From the NCBI RefSeq assembly GCF_039393905.1, contig NZ_CP135030.1, positions 434,001 through 498,000 of the forward strand: a stretch of DNA of 64,000 nt, in the 5' to 3' direction. The first letter of the stretch is position 1; every line of letters starts with the position of its first letter. Under the pieces are notes generated by a model. The model was not told the DNA's origin and did no database searches. It saw nothing but the letters and a program-made list of their open reading frames with translations. This stretch comes from Buchnera aphidicola (Mindarus japonicus). GTDB taxonomy: Bacteria > Pseudomonadota > Gammaproteobacteria > Enterobacterales > Enterobacteriaceae. The position numbers and the translations under genes are program-made. Positions 1 through 10,774 of this stretch are shown one piece after another.

Positions 1-59
1 TTCATATTTTTTCTAAAATCAATAGCATAAATTATTATTTATAAGGGTAGTAAAATACT

Positions 60-1331
60 ATGAAAACTAGTAAAGATTCTAAAAAATATATAAAAATAAC
101 AATTCCACATGATGATATAAATACAGCAATAAAAAAAGAACTATTATCTTTTAGCAAAAAAATAAAAATAAATGGTTTTCGAGCCGGTAAAGTTCCTATT
201 CAAATAATTCAAAAAAACTACCAAACTACAATAGAAAAAAAAATTATTTTAAAAAAAATGAAGGAAAAATTTTTAGATTTTATTTTAGAAAAAAAAATAG
301 TACCTATCAAAGAACCAAAATATTATCCTTCTAAATATATAACAGGAAAAGATTTTATTTACTTTGTAGATATTGAAAAATACCCATCCGTTAAAATAAG
401 AAAAAAAAAGTTTAATAACATTAAGAAATTAATTGTTAATTTCGATGATCAAGACACTCAATTTTTTATAGATAACTTTATTTATAATAATAATTGGATC
501 GAAAAGAAAGATAATATTAATATTGGGGATGAAGTTACAATAAGATATAAAATCTTTTTACTGGATAAAAAAATAAATTTAGATAATTCAATCTATTCTT
601 TTTTTATGGGAAAAAATGAAATTTTAAAAGAAATAGAAGAAAAAATATTTTTTTCATCTAAAAATGAAAAATTTTCTGTATTTATTAATATTGATCAATA
701 TTATCCAGAAGAAAAAATTCAAGGGAAAGAAATTAAAATAGAAATAAAAGTTTTAACCATTAAAGAAAAAGAAAAGCAATTAATAAATGAAGAAAGTTTA
801 AAATTAATGAATTGGAAAAATTCAATTGAAAAATTTTTTGAAAAAATTAATCAACAAATGAAATCAGAAATTAAAAATATAAATTTTATTTATTTAAAAA
901 AACAAATTATTAGCAACTTAATTTCTGAAAATCCTATAAAGTTACCATTTACATGGATTAAAAGAGAATCAAAATTATTAAAAATTTATAATGATTATAT
1001 TTTTAAAAAAAATAAAAAAAATCTTTTAATACCATTACCTTATAATAATATTATTCTTCAATCTAAGAATAGAATAAAAAGTAAGTTGCTATTAAATAAA
1101 ATTATTGAAGAAAACAATCTACAAATAAATGATGAAAAGCTAAGAATATATAATAAAAAAATAATAAAAGAATATAAAAATTTTTCTCAAAAAAATATAG
1201 AAACAAAAAAAGAAGAAATAAAAAATCTTTTATTAGAAAATAAAGCGATTAAATTTTTAATAAAAAAAACAGAAAAAATCAAAAAAAAATGTTCTTTTAA
1301 GAAAGCTATTTACTATGCCTTGAACACATAA
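60..1331 (+). CDS. tig: Trigger factor, ribosome-associated chaperone
   Basis: Trigger factor docks on ribosomal protein L23 at the exit tunnel and shields nascent chains. The N-terminal domain carries the ribosome-binding signature GFRAGKVP at about residues 39-46, followed by a diverged FKBP-like peptidyl-prolyl isomerase region (about 150-240) and a Lys-rich helical C-terminal domain. Length is 423 residues against 432 in E. coli, so all domains are present. The ATG follows a weak purine-rich site (AAGGG). It heads the conserved order tig-clpP-clpX-lon. The protein is strongly diverged and A-rich, as expected for a fast-evolving symbiont gene; the isomerase domain may be functionally weakened, but that is inference. 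Confidence 0.96.
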   Translation: MKTSKDSKKYIKITIPHDDINTAIKKELLSFSKKIKINGFRAGKVPIQIIQKNYQTTIEKKIILKKMKEKFLDFILEKKIVPIKEPKYYPSKYITGKDFIYFVDIEKYPSVKIRKKKFNNIKKLIVNFDDQDTQFFIDNFIYNNNWIEKKDNINIGDEVTIRYKIFLLDKKINLDNSIYSFFMGKNEILKEIEEKIFFSSKNEKFSVFINIDQYYPEEKIQGKEIKIEIKVLTIKEKEKQLINEESLKLMNWKNSIEKFFEKINQQMKSEIKNINFIYLKKQIISNLISENPIKLPFTWIKRESKLLKIYNDYIFKKNKKNLLIPLPYNNIILQSKNRIKSKLLLNKIIEENNLQINDEKLRIYNKKIIKEYKNFSQKNIETKKEEIKNLLLENKAIKFLIKKTEKIKKKCSFKKAIYYALNT

Positions 1332-1387
1332 AAAAATATATTTTTTATATATATTGACTTGCAATTTTAAAATACAGGGAAATATTT

Positions 1388-2023
1388 ATGTTTAATAATA
1401 ATTTTTTATTATCTAAAGAAGATAAAAAAATAAATTTTTTACCTATGGTTATAGAACAAACGCCTAGAGGCGAACGATCTTATGATATATATTCTCGATT
1501 ATTACAAGAAAGAATTATTTTTATAACGGGTGTAATAGAAGATTACTTAGCTAATTCTGTTATTGCACAACTTTTATTTTTAGAAGCGGAAAATCCAAAT
1601 AAAGATATTTCACTGTATATCAACTCTCCAGGAGGTGTAATTTCTTCAGGAATATCTATTTATGATACGATGCAATTTATTACACCAGAAATTAATACTA
1701 TTTGTATAGGACAGGCATGTTCTATGGGTGCTTTTTTACTATCTTCAGGAACAAAAGGCAAAAGATTTTCTCTTCCTAATTCTAGAATCATGATACATCA
1801 ACCATTAGGAGGTTGCAAAGGACAAGTTTCTGACATAGAAATTCATGCTAATGAAATTATTAAAGTTAAAAAAAAATTAAATCGTATCTTTTCTATGCAA
1901 ACAGGAAAATCAATAAAAAAAATAGAAAAAGATACCGAAAGAGATTGCTTTCTTTCAGCTAAAGAAGCCTTAAAATATGGATTGATAGATTCAATTTTAA
2001 ATAATCGAAAAAATATTACTTAA
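1388..2023 (+). CDS. clpP: ATP-dependent Clp protease proteolytic subunit
   Basis: ClpP is the tetradecameric serine protease chamber that works with the unfoldase ClpX encoded next door. The catalytic triad is visible: Ser112 in CSMGAFLL, His137 in MIHQP and Asp186 in DTERD, each one residue later than in the E. coli precursor. Length is 211 residues against 207. The residue before the nucleophile is Cys where E. coli has Ala, a mild substitution. The short N-terminal stretch corresponds to the propeptide region. It sits 56 bp after tig and 69 bp before clpX on the same strand, so the three are probably cotranscribed. Confidence 0.98.
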   Translation: MFNNNFLLSKEDKKINFLPMVIEQTPRGERSYDIYSRLLQERIIFITGVIEDYLANSVIAQLLFLEAENPNKDISLYINSPGGVISSGISIYDTMQFITPEINTICIGQACSMGAFLLSSGTKGKRFSLPNSRIMIHQPLGGCKGQVSDIEIHANEIIKVKKKLNRIFSMQTGKSIKKIEKDTERDCFLSAKEALKYGLIDSILNNRKNIT

Positions 2024-2092
2024 CATTAACTAAACTTTAATTATTTTAAATTTTTTAAAAGATAACGAATTGAATTTATAGGATTGTAATTA

Positions 2093-3349
2093 ATGATAGA
2101 TAACAAAAATATTGAATCTAATAAAAATATAAACTGTTCTTTTTGTGGAAAAAATCAAAAAGAAGCAAAAAAAATAATAGCTGGACCTTTAGTCTTTATC
2201 TGTTTTGAATGTACAAAATTGTTTTATAATTTTTTTTTAGAAGAGAAAAAAAAATATAACTTAAACTATAAACTAGAAAAATTACCCACTCCTAAAGAAA
2301 TTAATTCTTTACTTAATCAATATGTTATAGGTCAAGAAAAAACTAAAAAAGTACTATCAGTAGCTGTATATAATCATTATAAACGTAAGGTACATACTAA
2401 TAATAAAAACAATATAGAATTTGGAAAAAGCAACATTTTATTAATTGGACCAACTGGAAGTGGAAAAACCTTGTTAGCTGAAACATTAGCTAGATTACTA
2501 AACGTTCCCTTTGCTATAGCAGATGCCACTACTTTAACTGAAGCTGGTTATGTTGGAGAAGATGTTGAAAATATTATTCAAAAACTTTTACAAAACAGTA
2601 ATTTTAATGTTAGTCAAGCGGAATTTGGTATAATTTACATAGATGAAATTGATAAAATTTCTAAAAAGTCGGATAATCCTTCTATTACTAGAGATGTATC
2701 TGGAGAAGGTGTACAACAAGCTTTATTAAAATTAATAGAAGGAACAATAGCTTCAATTCCTCCTAAAGGTGGAAGGAAACATCCTCAAGAAGAATTTATA
2801 AAAATAGATACTTCTAAAATTTTATTTATCTGTGGAGGAACATTTTTAGGGTTAGAAAAAATTATTTCTAAAAGAATTAAAACTGGGAAAAGTATAGGTT
2901 TTAATGCAACCTTAAAAACTGAATCAAAAAAAAACACATATTATAAATTATTAAAAAAAGTTGAACCAGAAGATCTAATTAAATTTGGCTTAATTCCTGA
3001 ATTTGTAGGTCGATTACCTATATTAACAACATTAAATGAATTAGATAAAGAATCATTAATTAAAGTTTTAGAAGAACCTAAAAATTCTTTAATAAAACAA
3101 TATAAAGCTTTATTTCAAATAGAAAACATAACCTTAGAATTTGAAAAAAAAGCTATTCAAGAAATTGCAAAACAAGGAATACAAAGGAAAACTGGTGCTA
3201 GAGGTTTAAGATCAATTCTTGAAAATATTTTATTAGAAACTATGTACAATTTACCTTCAATGAAAAATGTGACTAAAGTATTAATTGATAAAAAAGTAGT
3301 TAAAGGAATAAATACTCCTAAAATAATTTATAAAAATAATAACAAATAA
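2093..3349 (+). CDS. clpX: ATP-dependent Clp protease ATP-binding subunit ClpX
   Basis: ClpX is the AAA+ unfoldase that selects substrates and threads them into ClpP. The N-terminal zinc-binding domain has two CxxC pairs (about residues 16-19 and 38-41). Walker A GPTGSGKT is at 119-126, the pore loop GYVG follows, Walker B is IIYIDEID, the RKH loop is present (GGRKHP), and the IGF tripeptide that docks on ClpP is present in KSIGFNAT. Length is 418 against 424 in E. coli. All functional loops are intact, so the ClpXP protease should be active despite genome reduction. Confidence 0.98.
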   Translation: MIDNKNIESNKNINCSFCGKNQKEAKKIIAGPLVFICFECTKLFYNFFLEEKKKYNLNYKLEKLPTPKEINSLLNQYVIGQEKTKKVLSVAVYNHYKRKVHTNNKNNIEFGKSNILLIGPTGSGKTLLAETLARLLNVPFAIADATTLTEAGYVGEDVENIIQKLLQNSNFNVSQAEFGIIYIDEIDKISKKSDNPSITRDVSGEGVQQALLKLIEGTIASIPPKGGRKHPQEEFIKIDTSKILFICGGTFLGLEKIISKRIKTGKSIGFNATLKTESKKNTYYKLLKKVEPEDLIKFGLIPEFVGRLPILTTLNELDKESLIKVLEEPKNSLIKQYKALFQIENITLEFEKKAIQEIAKQGIQRKTGARGLRSILENILLETMYNLPSMKNVTKVLIDKKVVKGINTPKIIYKNNNK

Positions 3350-3416
3350 AAAAATAGTTTAATTAGCTATTAAGCAATTTATTTATATTAATTTAAACAA
3401 TCTTAATTACTTTTAA

Positions 3417-3446
3417 TTGAATGTTAACTCTACATAAAGATATACT
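3417..3446 (+). promoter_or_regulatory. Putative sigma-70 promoter for lon
   Basis: TTGAAT at 3417-3422 and TATACT at 3441-3446 are separated by 18 bp, about 80 bp upstream of the lon start. This is a reasonable sigma-70 match in a 178-bp spacer between clpX and lon. No clear sigma-32 heat-shock consensus, as used by E. coli lon, was recognised. In such A/T-rich DNA chance matches are common. Confidence 0.35.
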
Positions 3447-3527
3447 AAATTAAAATTTTTTACCTCTATGTATATTCTAAATTATAGTTTTTAATACTTA
3501 TCGGAAATTAAACTAAGAGAGAGCTCT

Positions 3528-5873
3528 ATGAATATTGAGCGTTCTGAACGCATTGAAATTCCTGTATTACCATTGCGTGACGTCGTAGTTTATCCGCATA
3601 TGGTAATTCCGTTATTTATAGGTCGAAAAAAATCGATTAAATGTATTGAAAAATCTATGAATAATGACAAAAAAATTTTATTAGTAGCTCAAAAAAAAGC
3701 TTCTATGGAAGAACCTAAATCTAATGATTTATTTTCGGTAGGAACAATAGCTTCTATTTTACAAATGCTAAAATTACCTGATGGAACAGTAAAAGTATTA
3801 GTTGAAGGTTTACAAAGAGCAAAGATTATTTCTTTTAATGAAAATAATAAATATTTTTTTGCTGAAATTGAGAAAATAAAAGATAGTGCTATTGAAAAAA
3901 AAGAAGAAGAAGTATTAATTCGCGCAACAATATCTCAATTTGATTTATATATCAAATTAAATAAAAAAATACCTTCTGAAATATTGACTTCAATTAGTAA
4001 CATCAAAAAAGCTACTAAACTTGCTGATACTATATCAGCTTATATACCTTTAAAGTTAAAGGACAAACAATCGATATTAGAAATAACATCAATAAATAAC
4101 CGACTTGAGTATTTAATGGCTTTAATGGAATCAGAAATAGAATTATTAAAAATAGAAAAAAATATTAGAAATAGAATAAAAAAACAAATGGAAAAAAGTC
4201 AAAGAGAATATTATTTAAATGAACAGATTAAAGCTATTCAAAAAGAATTAGGAGAAATTGATAATGTTCCTGATGAACATGAACATTTAAAAAAGAAAAT
4301 TATTTCTGCTAAAATGCCAAAAGAAGCCAAAAAAAAGACTTTACTAGAATTACAAAAGTTAAAAATGATGTCTCCTATGTCAGCTGAAGCGACTGTAGTA
4401 AGAAGTTATATTGACTGGATGATACAAGTTCCTTGGCATTCTAGAAGTAAGGTTAAAAAAGATATAAAAGTAGCTAAAAAAAAATTAGATTTAGATCATT
4501 ATGGATTAAAAGAAGTAAAAGAAAGAATTCTAGAATATTTAGCAGTACAGTGTAGAATTTCAAAAATGAAAGGTCCAATTTTATGTTTAGTTGGTCCTCC
4601 TGGGGTAGGTAAAACTTCTTTAGGAAAATCTATCGCAAAAGCAACTGGAAGAAAATATGTACGAATGGCTTTAGGTGGGATGAGGGATGAAGCTGAAATT
4701 AGGGGTCATAGAAGAACATATATAGGTTCAATGCCAGGTAAATTAATACAAAAAATGGCTAAAGTAGGAGTTAAAAATCCTCTTTTTTTATTAGACGAAA
4801 TTGATAAAATATCCTGTGATATGCGAGTTGATCCAGTTTCTGCTTTATTAGAAGTGCTTGATCCAGAACAAAATGTATCTTTCAATGACCATTATTTAGA
4901 AGTAGATTATGATTTATCCGACGTTATGTTTGTAGCTACATCTAACTCTATGAATATACCTTCTCCTTTATTAGATCGTATGGAAGTCATACGAATTTCT
5001 GGATATACTGAAGATGAAAAATTAAATATCGCAAAAACACATTTAAAACCAAAACAAATTCAAAGAAATGCATTAAAGAAAGAAGAATTATATATAACAG
5101 ATAGCGTTATATTAGATATAATTAGATATTATACTAGGGAAGCAGGAGTTCGAAACTTAGAAAGAGAATTGTCTAAAATATGTAGAAAATCTGTAAAATT
5201 ATTACTACTCGACAAAAAAGTAACATCAATTTTAATAACTGAAAAAAACTTAAAAGAATATTTAGGAATAAAAAAATATATATATGGGAAAGCTAACAAA
5301 AAAAATTGTGTTGGGCAAGTAGTTGGATTAGCTTGGACTGAAGTTGGAGGAGACTTACTTACTATAGAAACAGAATGTGTAACCGGAAAAGGGAAGTTAA
5401 CTTATACTGGATCTTTAGGTAAAGTTATGCAAGAATCTATTCAAGCTGCTTTAACAGTTGTTCGCTCAAATGCTAACAAGTTAGGAATTGATCAAAATTT
5501 TTATGAAAAACATGATATACATGTTCATGTACCAGAAGGAGCTACACCAAAAGATGGGCCCAGCGCAGGAGTCGCAATGTGCACAGCTATTGTGTCTAGC
5601 TTGACCAATAACCCCGTCAAATCAACTATAGCTATGACTGGAGAAATTACTTTGCACGGTCATATACTAGTTATAGGTGGATTAAAGGAAAAACTGTTAG
5701 CTGCTCACCGTGGGGGAATTACAAAAGTATTGATTCCTTATGAAAATAAAAGAGATTTAGAAGAAATTCCTAAAAATATCTTATTAGGTTTAAAAATATA
5801 TCCAGTTAAAAAAATCGAAGAAGTATTAAATTTAGCATTAGAAAATAATCCATATATTTTTCAAAGTATTTAA
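3528..5873 (+). CDS. lon: ATP-dependent Lon protease
   Basis: Lon is a single-chain AAA+ serine protease that removes damaged and regulatory proteins. Domains in order: LAN substrate-binding domain (about 10-200), coiled-coil linker, AAA+ module with Walker A GPPGVGKT at 356-363 and Walker B FLLDEIDK, and the C-terminal Ser-Lys protease domain. The catalytic Ser679 lies in PKDGPSAG and Lys722 in LKEKL, at the same numbers as in E. coli. Length is 781 against 784. The start is preceded by a good ribosome site (AGAGAG). A clear hairpin terminator follows, so lon ends its transcription unit. Confidence 0.98.
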   Translation: MNIERSERIEIPVLPLRDVVVYPHMVIPLFIGRKKSIKCIEKSMNNDKKILLVAQKKASMEEPKSNDLFSVGTIASILQMLKLPDGTVKVLVEGLQRAKIISFNENNKYFFAEIEKIKDSAIEKKEEEVLIRATISQFDLYIKLNKKIPSEILTSISNIKKATKLADTISAYIPLKLKDKQSILEITSINNRLEYLMALMESEIELLKIEKNIRNRIKKQMEKSQREYYLNEQIKAIQKELGEIDNVPDEHEHLKKKIISAKMPKEAKKKTLLELQKLKMMSPMSAEATVVRSYIDWMIQVPWHSRSKVKKDIKVAKKKLDLDHYGLKEVKERILEYLAVQCRISKMKGPILCLVGPPGVGKTSLGKSIAKATGRKYVRMALGGMRDEAEIRGHRRTYIGSMPGKLIQKMAKVGVKNPLFLLDEIDKISCDMRVDPVSALLEVLDPEQNVSFNDHYLEVDYDLSDVMFVATSNSMNIPSPLLDRMEVIRISGYTEDEKLNIAKTHLKPKQIQRNALKKEELYITDSVILDIIRYYTREAGVRNLERELSKICRKSVKLLLLDKKVTSILITEKNLKEYLGIKKYIYGKANKKNCVGQVVGLAWTEVGGDLLTIETECVTGKGKLTYTGSLGKVMQESIQAALTVVRSNANKLGIDQNFYEKHDIHVHVPEGATPKDGPSAGVAMCTAIVSSLTNNPVKSTIAMTGEITLHGHILVIGGLKEKLLAAHRGGITKVLIPYENKRDLEEIPKNILLGLKIYPVKKIEEVLNLALENNPYIFQSI

Positions 5874-5906
5874 TTTATCTTAAATTAATTTACTTTTTTT
5901 AAAAAC

Positions 5907-5945
5907 GGCTGGCGAAATTTAAACTTTATGCCAGCCATTTTTTTA
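5907..5945 (+). terminator. Rho-independent terminator after lon
   Basis: A GC-rich 7-bp stem GGCTGGC (5907-5913) pairs with GCCAGCC (5930-5936) and is followed by a run of seven T. It stands out because the surroundings are almost pure A/T, which suggests selection. The rest of the 190-bp spacer to queC shows nothing recognisable; hupB, ppiD and the other genes lying here in E. coli are absent. Confidence 0.85.
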
Positions 5946-6062
5946 AATTTATATCCTAATAAAATATAATTTTTTTAAAAAAATTATATTATTTTAAACG
6001 TTAAAAACATATATTTTATAAAACTTTAGAAGCAATAAATGAAATTATTCCATAAATAAAAA

Positions 6063-6766
6063 TTAATTTAATTTAATTTTTGATCTTAATGATTGCATAA
6101 AAAATTTTTTATTTAATTTCCATTTTTTATAACCGATATTTCTAATTTGACATGCTTTACATTTATGACAACCTATTCCTTTAACTCCAAAATAACATGT
6201 TAAAGTATGGTGAATAATTAAAGAAGTTTGATTATAAAAATCTGATAAAGCCCATATTTCACTTTTATTTAAATTTATTAATGGTGTTTTTAATAAAAAT
6301 GGATAACCTATACCTAATCTTATTGAATTATTTATACTTTTAATAAAGTTGCTTCTGCAATCTGGATATCCTGAAAAATCTATTTGATTAACTCCTAAAA
6401 TAATATCTTGAATATCATTATTATAAGCGTAAATAGAAGATAATATTAAAAATAAAATATTTCTTCCAGGCACAAAAGTATTAGGCAAATTTAAAAAACT
6501 ATTTTTTTTTTTACAGAAGATATATTTTGTTTAGTTAAGCTACTTAAAAACAATTCATTCAAATTAGAAATATCAATTATTTTGTGCTTACAAATATTAA
6601 TAATTTTAATTAAATCAATAGCTGCTTTTATTTCTTGTTTATGACGTTGTCCATAATTAAAAGTAATAGCATGTACTTCTTTATATTTATTTTTTGCTTG
6701 AATTAAACAAGTAGTAGAATCTTGCCCTCCACTAAAAATTACTAACGCTTTACTTTTTTTTTTCAT
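6063..6766 (-). pseudogene. queC: 7-cyano-7-deazaguanine synthase, frame broken in a poly-A tract
   Basis: QueC makes preQ0, the precursor of queuosine in tRNA. The coding sequence lies in two frames: 6766-6491 encodes the N-terminal half with the PP-loop SGGQDST (residues 12-18), and 6488-6063 encodes the rest beginning at PNTFVPGRN and containing the four zinc-binding Cys (C, then CHKC and KAC). The break falls in a run of 11 A on the coding strand (T run at 6502-6512). One extra A would join the frames into a protein of about 234 residues, against 231 in E. coli. All key residues survive on both sides, so it is either a very recent pseudogene or is rescued by slippage. It is divergent from mdlA. 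Confidence 0.85.
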
Positions 6767-7025
6767 TTTTTTATTAAAAAATTTAAAATTTAAACTGATA
6801 ATTATATCACTGATATTATATAAATATTTTTTTCTTTAGAAATTTAAAAAAATTAATTTTATATAGAAAATATATTTTGTGATAGTATCGTACTTTCAAC
6901 AAAAACATGTTTGGTTTAAAATAAAAACATTAAAGATAAAATTTTTATATCTTTTATACATATCAATATGATTACTAATAACCAAATTTTTTTAAATATT
7001 TACTTTAAAATTTTAGGAATTTTTT

Positions 7026-8777
7026 GTGATTTTTTTTAAACAATTAAGTTGGTATTTTTTACGAGAATGGAAAAGATATCTAGGAGCTGTTTTTCTTCTT
7101 ATTATTATAGCATTTTTACAATTATTACCTCCTAAACTTGTTGGCATGTTAGTAGACTTAATAATCCAAAAAAAAATAGAAAATAAAACTATTTTTCCTT
7201 GGATAGGAATCATATTAATAGCCGCTATTGTTGTATATATATTAAGATATATTTGGAGAGTATTACTATTTGGTGCTGCTTATAAATTAGCTATTGAACT
7301 TAGAGAAAGGTTATTTTCTTATTTTAGCAAACAAAATCAAGAATTTTTTTTAAAATATCGAACTGGAGATTTAATTGCACGTGCAACAAATGACGTAGAT
7401 CGAATAGTATTCGCCTCCGGAGAAGGAGTATTAACACTTGTTGATTCATTAGTAATGGGTTGTTTAGTTATTGTCGTTATGACTTCTCAAATTAGCTGGA
7501 TATTAACTTTAGTTTCTCTTTTACCAATGCCTGTTATGGCAGTAATTATAAAAAGATATGGTGAAAGATTGCATAAATCATTTTATCAAGCACAGACTTC
7601 TTTTTCTTTATTAAATAATCAAACTCAAGAAAGTTTAACTAGTATTAGAATGATAAAATCATTTGGACTAGAAAAAAAACAATCTGAAAAATTTAATTTA
7701 ATAGCAAAAAATGCTGGTGAAAAAAATATGCAAGTAGCTAAAATAGATGCTTTATTTGATCCAACTATACATTTGACTATTGCTTGCTCAAATTTATTAG
7801 CTATTACTGAAGGAGGATGGTTAGTATGGAACAATAAAATTACATTAGGTGAATTAACAACTTTTATTATGTATCTTGGTTTAATGGTTTGGCCTATGTT
7901 AGCCTTAGCATGGATGTTTAACATAGTAGAAAGAGGAAGTGCAGCTTGGGAAAGAATAGAAAAAATTATCAAATTTAACAATAAAAAAAAACCAAATAAA
8001 AAAAAACATATACCATCATTTCCCGGTACTTTAAATGTTAAAATAAAAAATTATAATTATCCTAATAGCAAAAAATCATCAATCAAAAATTTATTTTTTT
8101 CTCTCGAACCAGGGAAAAAATTAGGATTATGTGGTCCTACGGGATGTGGAAAAAGTACTCTTTTAAATTTAATTCAATATAATTTTACTCATTTAGAAGG
8201 AGATATATCTTTTCATAATATTTCTTTATCAAAAATAAATTTAAATGAATGGAGATCTAGATTAGCAGTTGTTAACCAAACAACCTTTTTGTTTTCAGAT
8301 ACTATAGAAAATAACATTTCCTTAGGAACTACTCGCTTAAATTTTAAAGACATTGAACGCGTTTCCTCTATTGCTTGCATACATAAAGACATTATTCGAT
8401 TACCTCAAGGTTACAAAACTCAAGTAGGTGAAAAAGGAATTATGCTTTCCGGAGGTCAAAAACAAAGAATTGCAATTGCTAGAGCATTACTAACAAATCG
8501 AGAAATATTAATTTTAGATGATGCCTTATCTGCAATTGATGGATATACTGCTAAAAAAATTTTAAATAACTTAAATATATGGAATAGAAAAAATAAAACC
8601 ATGATAATTAGTAGTCATAAACTATCTGTTATTTCTAATTCCGATGAAATCATAGTAATAAATAAAGGTTCCGAAATACAAAAAGGTACTCATCTTGAAT
8701 TAATAAAAAACAATAAATGGTATAGTAAAACTTACTATGATCAAAAATTATTAGAAGAATTAGATAAAAAATATTAG
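7026..8777 (+). CDS. mdlA: Multidrug-type ABC transporter, permease and ATPase subunit MdlA
   Basis: MdlA is a half-transporter with an N-terminal six-helix membrane domain (about 1-310) fused to an ABC ATPase; it should pair with MdlB. Walker [10 protein letters not shown] is at 370-378, the signature is LSGGQKQ, and Walker B is ILILDDALS. The residue after the Walker B Asp is Asp, not the catalytic Glu, as also in E. coli MdlA, which fits a heterodimer with one degenerate ATP site. Length is 583 against 590. The start is GTG, supported by alignment of the first residues with E. coli. mdlB follows after 12 bp. The substrate is unknown; lipid or peptide export is a guess. Confidence 0.95.
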   Translation: MIFFKQLSWYFLREWKRYLGAVFLLIIIAFLQLLPPKLVGMLVDLIIQKKIENKTIFPWIGIILIAAIVVYILRYIWRVLLFGAAYKLAIELRERLFSYFSKQNQEFFLKYRTGDLIARATNDVDRIVFASGEGVLTLVDSLVMGCLVIVVMTSQISWILTLVSLLPMPVMAVIIKRYGERLHKSFYQAQTSFSLLNNQTQESLTSIRMIKSFGLEKKQSEKFNLIAKNAGEKNMQVAKIDALFDPTIHLTIACSNLLAITEGGWLVWNNKITLGELTTFIMYLGLMVWPMLALAWMFNIVERGSAAWERIEKIIKFNNKKKPNKKKHIPSFPGTLNVKIKNYNYPNSKKSSIKNLFFSLEPGKKLGLCGPTGCGKSTLLNLIQYNFTHLEGDISFHNISLSKINLNEWRSRLAVVNQTTFLFSDTIENNISLGTTRLNFKDIERVSSIACIHKDIIRLPQGYKTQVGEKGIMLSGGQKQRIAIARALLTNREILILDDALSAIDGYTAKKILNNLNIWNRKNKTMIISSHKLSVISNSDEIIVINKGSEIQKGTHLELIKNNKWYSKTYYDQKLLEELDKKY

Positions 8778-8789
8778 GAAAATATTATT

Positions 8790-10526
8790 ATGGTTAATCT
8801 AATCTCATTTTGGTCCGTATTAAAACGTTTACTATTGTACGGAATAATCTGGAAAAACTTTTTTATCATAGCACTATTTTTATTATTATTTGCATCTATT
8901 ACAGAAGTGATAGGACCAATACTAATTAGTTATTTTATTAATAATATTATTTTGCAACATTCTGAATCAATAAAAGAAGTACTTTTTTTTATATTGGTAT
9001 TTATTATACTGCAAATAATTTCTGCTTACTTATATTATCTTCAAAGTGTAGTTTTTAATAAAACAGCATTAAAAATAGTGCAAAAATTAAGATGTGATGT
9101 TATGAAAGCAGCATTATTCCAACCAATTAGTGTTTTTGATACTCAACCAATAGGGCAAATTATTTCTAAAATTACAAATGATACGGAGCTAATAAAAGAG
9201 TTATATGATACTGTTATAGCGACTACTATGAGAAGTATAGTATTAATTGCAATAACTATTATTGCAATGTTTAGTCTAGAATGGCATATGGCAATAATTT
9301 CTATTATTATTTTTCCATTAGTAATAATAATAATGGTAACTTACCAACATTATAGTACTCCTATTTTAAGAAAAGTTAGATATTACGTAGCAAATTTAAA
9401 TAATAAGTTTAATGAATATATTAATGGAATGAATGTTATCCAACAATTTAACCAAGAAAAAAAATTTAAACTCTTAATAAAAAAAGTTAGTAATTTGCAT
9501 TATTTAGAAAGAATGAAAATTTTAAAATTAGATGGATTTTTATTAAGACCATTATTAAGTTTAATTTCTTCCTGCATTTTATGTAGTTTAATATTGCTTA
9601 TAAGTATTATTCCTAATGAAATTTTTGAAGTGGGAACACTATATGCTTTTATGAGTTATTTAGGTAGACTTAGCGAACCTTTAATTACCATTAGCAGTCA
9701 ACAATCTATACTTCAACAAGCAATAGTAGCTGGGGAAAGAATTTTTGAACTCATAGATTCTCCAAAAGAAAAATTTGGAAAAAAAATAATTCCAATACAA
9801 AAAGGGGAAATTGAAATAAAAAATTTAGATTTTAAATATGAAAGTAATAATATGCATGTTTTAAAAAATATTAATCTTCATGTTCCTGAAAAAAATTTCA
9901 TTGCATTTGTTGGTCATACAGGAAGTGGGAAAAGTACTTTGGCTAATCTATTAATGGGTTATTATCCAATTAAAAAAGGAAAAATTTTTATAGATGGAAA
10001 TAATATAAACTCTCTAAGTTATCAAACTATCAAGGAAGGAATTTTAATGGTTCAACAAGACCCTATTATATTAGCAGATACTTTTTTTGAAAATATAACC
10101 TTAGGAAAAAAAATTTCTGAAAATAAACTTTGGGAAATTTTAGATATTGTACATTTATCTAGTTTAATTAATTCTTTTCCAAATGGAATTTATTCTTTTT
10201 TAGGAGAACAAGGAAATAACTTATCTGTTGGACAAAAGCAACTCATAGCTTTAGCTAGAGTCTTAGTAAGAAAACCTAAAATATTAATACTTGATGAAGC
10301 TACTGCAAATATAGATTCTGAAACAGAAAAATCCATACAAAAAGCTTTATTATCTATAAAGAAAAAAACTACATTAATAATAATTGCTCATCGTTTATCT
10401 ACAATTGTTAATGCTGATTATATTATAGTTTTAGAAAATGGAAAAATAATAGAAGAAGGATCGCATAAAACCTTACTAGAAAAAAAGGGAAATTACTGGA
10501 AAATGAAAAAATTTCAATCTTTATAA
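8790..10526 (+). CDS. mdlB: Multidrug-type ABC transporter, permease and ATPase subunit MdlB
   Basis: This is the partner half-transporter of MdlA in the inner membrane. An N-terminal membrane domain of about 310 residues with hydrophobic helices precedes the ABC domain: Walker A GHTGSGKST (Lys381), signature LSVGQKQ, Walker B ILILDEATA with the catalytic Glu, and the H-loop IAHRLS. It therefore supplies the canonical Walker B that MdlA lacks. Length is 578 against 593 in E. coli. It lies 12 bp after mdlA in an evident two-gene operon. Retention of both halves in a minimal genome with few transporters suggests an important, still unknown substrate. Confidence 0.95.
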   Translation: MVNLISFWSVLKRLLLYGIIWKNFFIIALFLLLFASITEVIGPILISYFINNIILQHSESIKEVLFFILVFIILQIISAYLYYLQSVVFNKTALKIVQKLRCDVMKAALFQPISVFDTQPIGQIISKITNDTELIKELYDTVIATTMRSIVLIAITIIAMFSLEWHMAIISIIIFPLVIIIMVTYQHYSTPILRKVRYYVANLNNKFNEYINGMNVIQQFNQEKKFKLLIKKVSNLHYLERMKILKLDGFLLRPLLSLISSCILCSLILLISIIPNEIFEVGTLYAFMSYLGRLSEPLITISSQQSILQQAIVAGERIFELIDSPKEKFGKKIIPIQKGEIEIKNLDFKYESNNMHVLKNINLHVPEKNFIAFVGHTGSGKSTLANLLMGYYPIKKGKIFIDGNNINSLSYQTIKEGILMVQQDPIILADTFFENITLGKKISENKLWEILDIVHLSSLINSFPNGIYSFLGEQGNNLSVGQKQLIALARVLVRKPKILILDEATANIDSETEKSIQKALLSIKKKTTLIIIAHRLSTIVNADYIIVLENGKIIEEGSHKTLLEKKGNYWKMKKFQSL

Positions 10527-10535
10527 AATTTAAAA

Positions 10536-10641
10536 AACTTCATTAACATTATTAATATGCCTGTATCATTTAAATTGGCTGCTTTCTTCCAAACCTGACC
10601 AGTTGTTTAAATTAACATCACAAAACAATGCTAATGAAGTT
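10536..10641 (-). ncRNA. ffs: 4.5S RNA of the signal recognition particle
   Basis: The minus strand carries the conserved SRP domain IV core: GGTCAGG, then the GGAA tetraloop, then AAGCAGCC, with the internal loops that bind Ffh. The ends form a long closing stem: AACTTCATTAACATT (10536-10550) pairs with its complement at 10627-10641 with a single mismatch. Total length is about 106 nt against 114 in E. coli. The ends are inferred from the stem. The gene stands between mdlB and dnaX, matching the neighbourhood of ffs in E. coli with the intervening genes deleted. Confidence 0.93.
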
Positions 10642-10774
10642 AAGCTAACTATACTATTTTTTTAAAAAAATTCAAGAAAAATTTAATCTTTATCAACTGA
10701 TAATATAAAAAATTGAAGATTATATCTTCTATAATTATATTATTATTTACTCCATAATTTAATTATATAATAAT

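Noticed and set aside
7625..7981. 118-codon minus-strand frame inside mdlA
   Set aside because: It is the antisense of a strongly conserved membrane domain and has no family resemblance.
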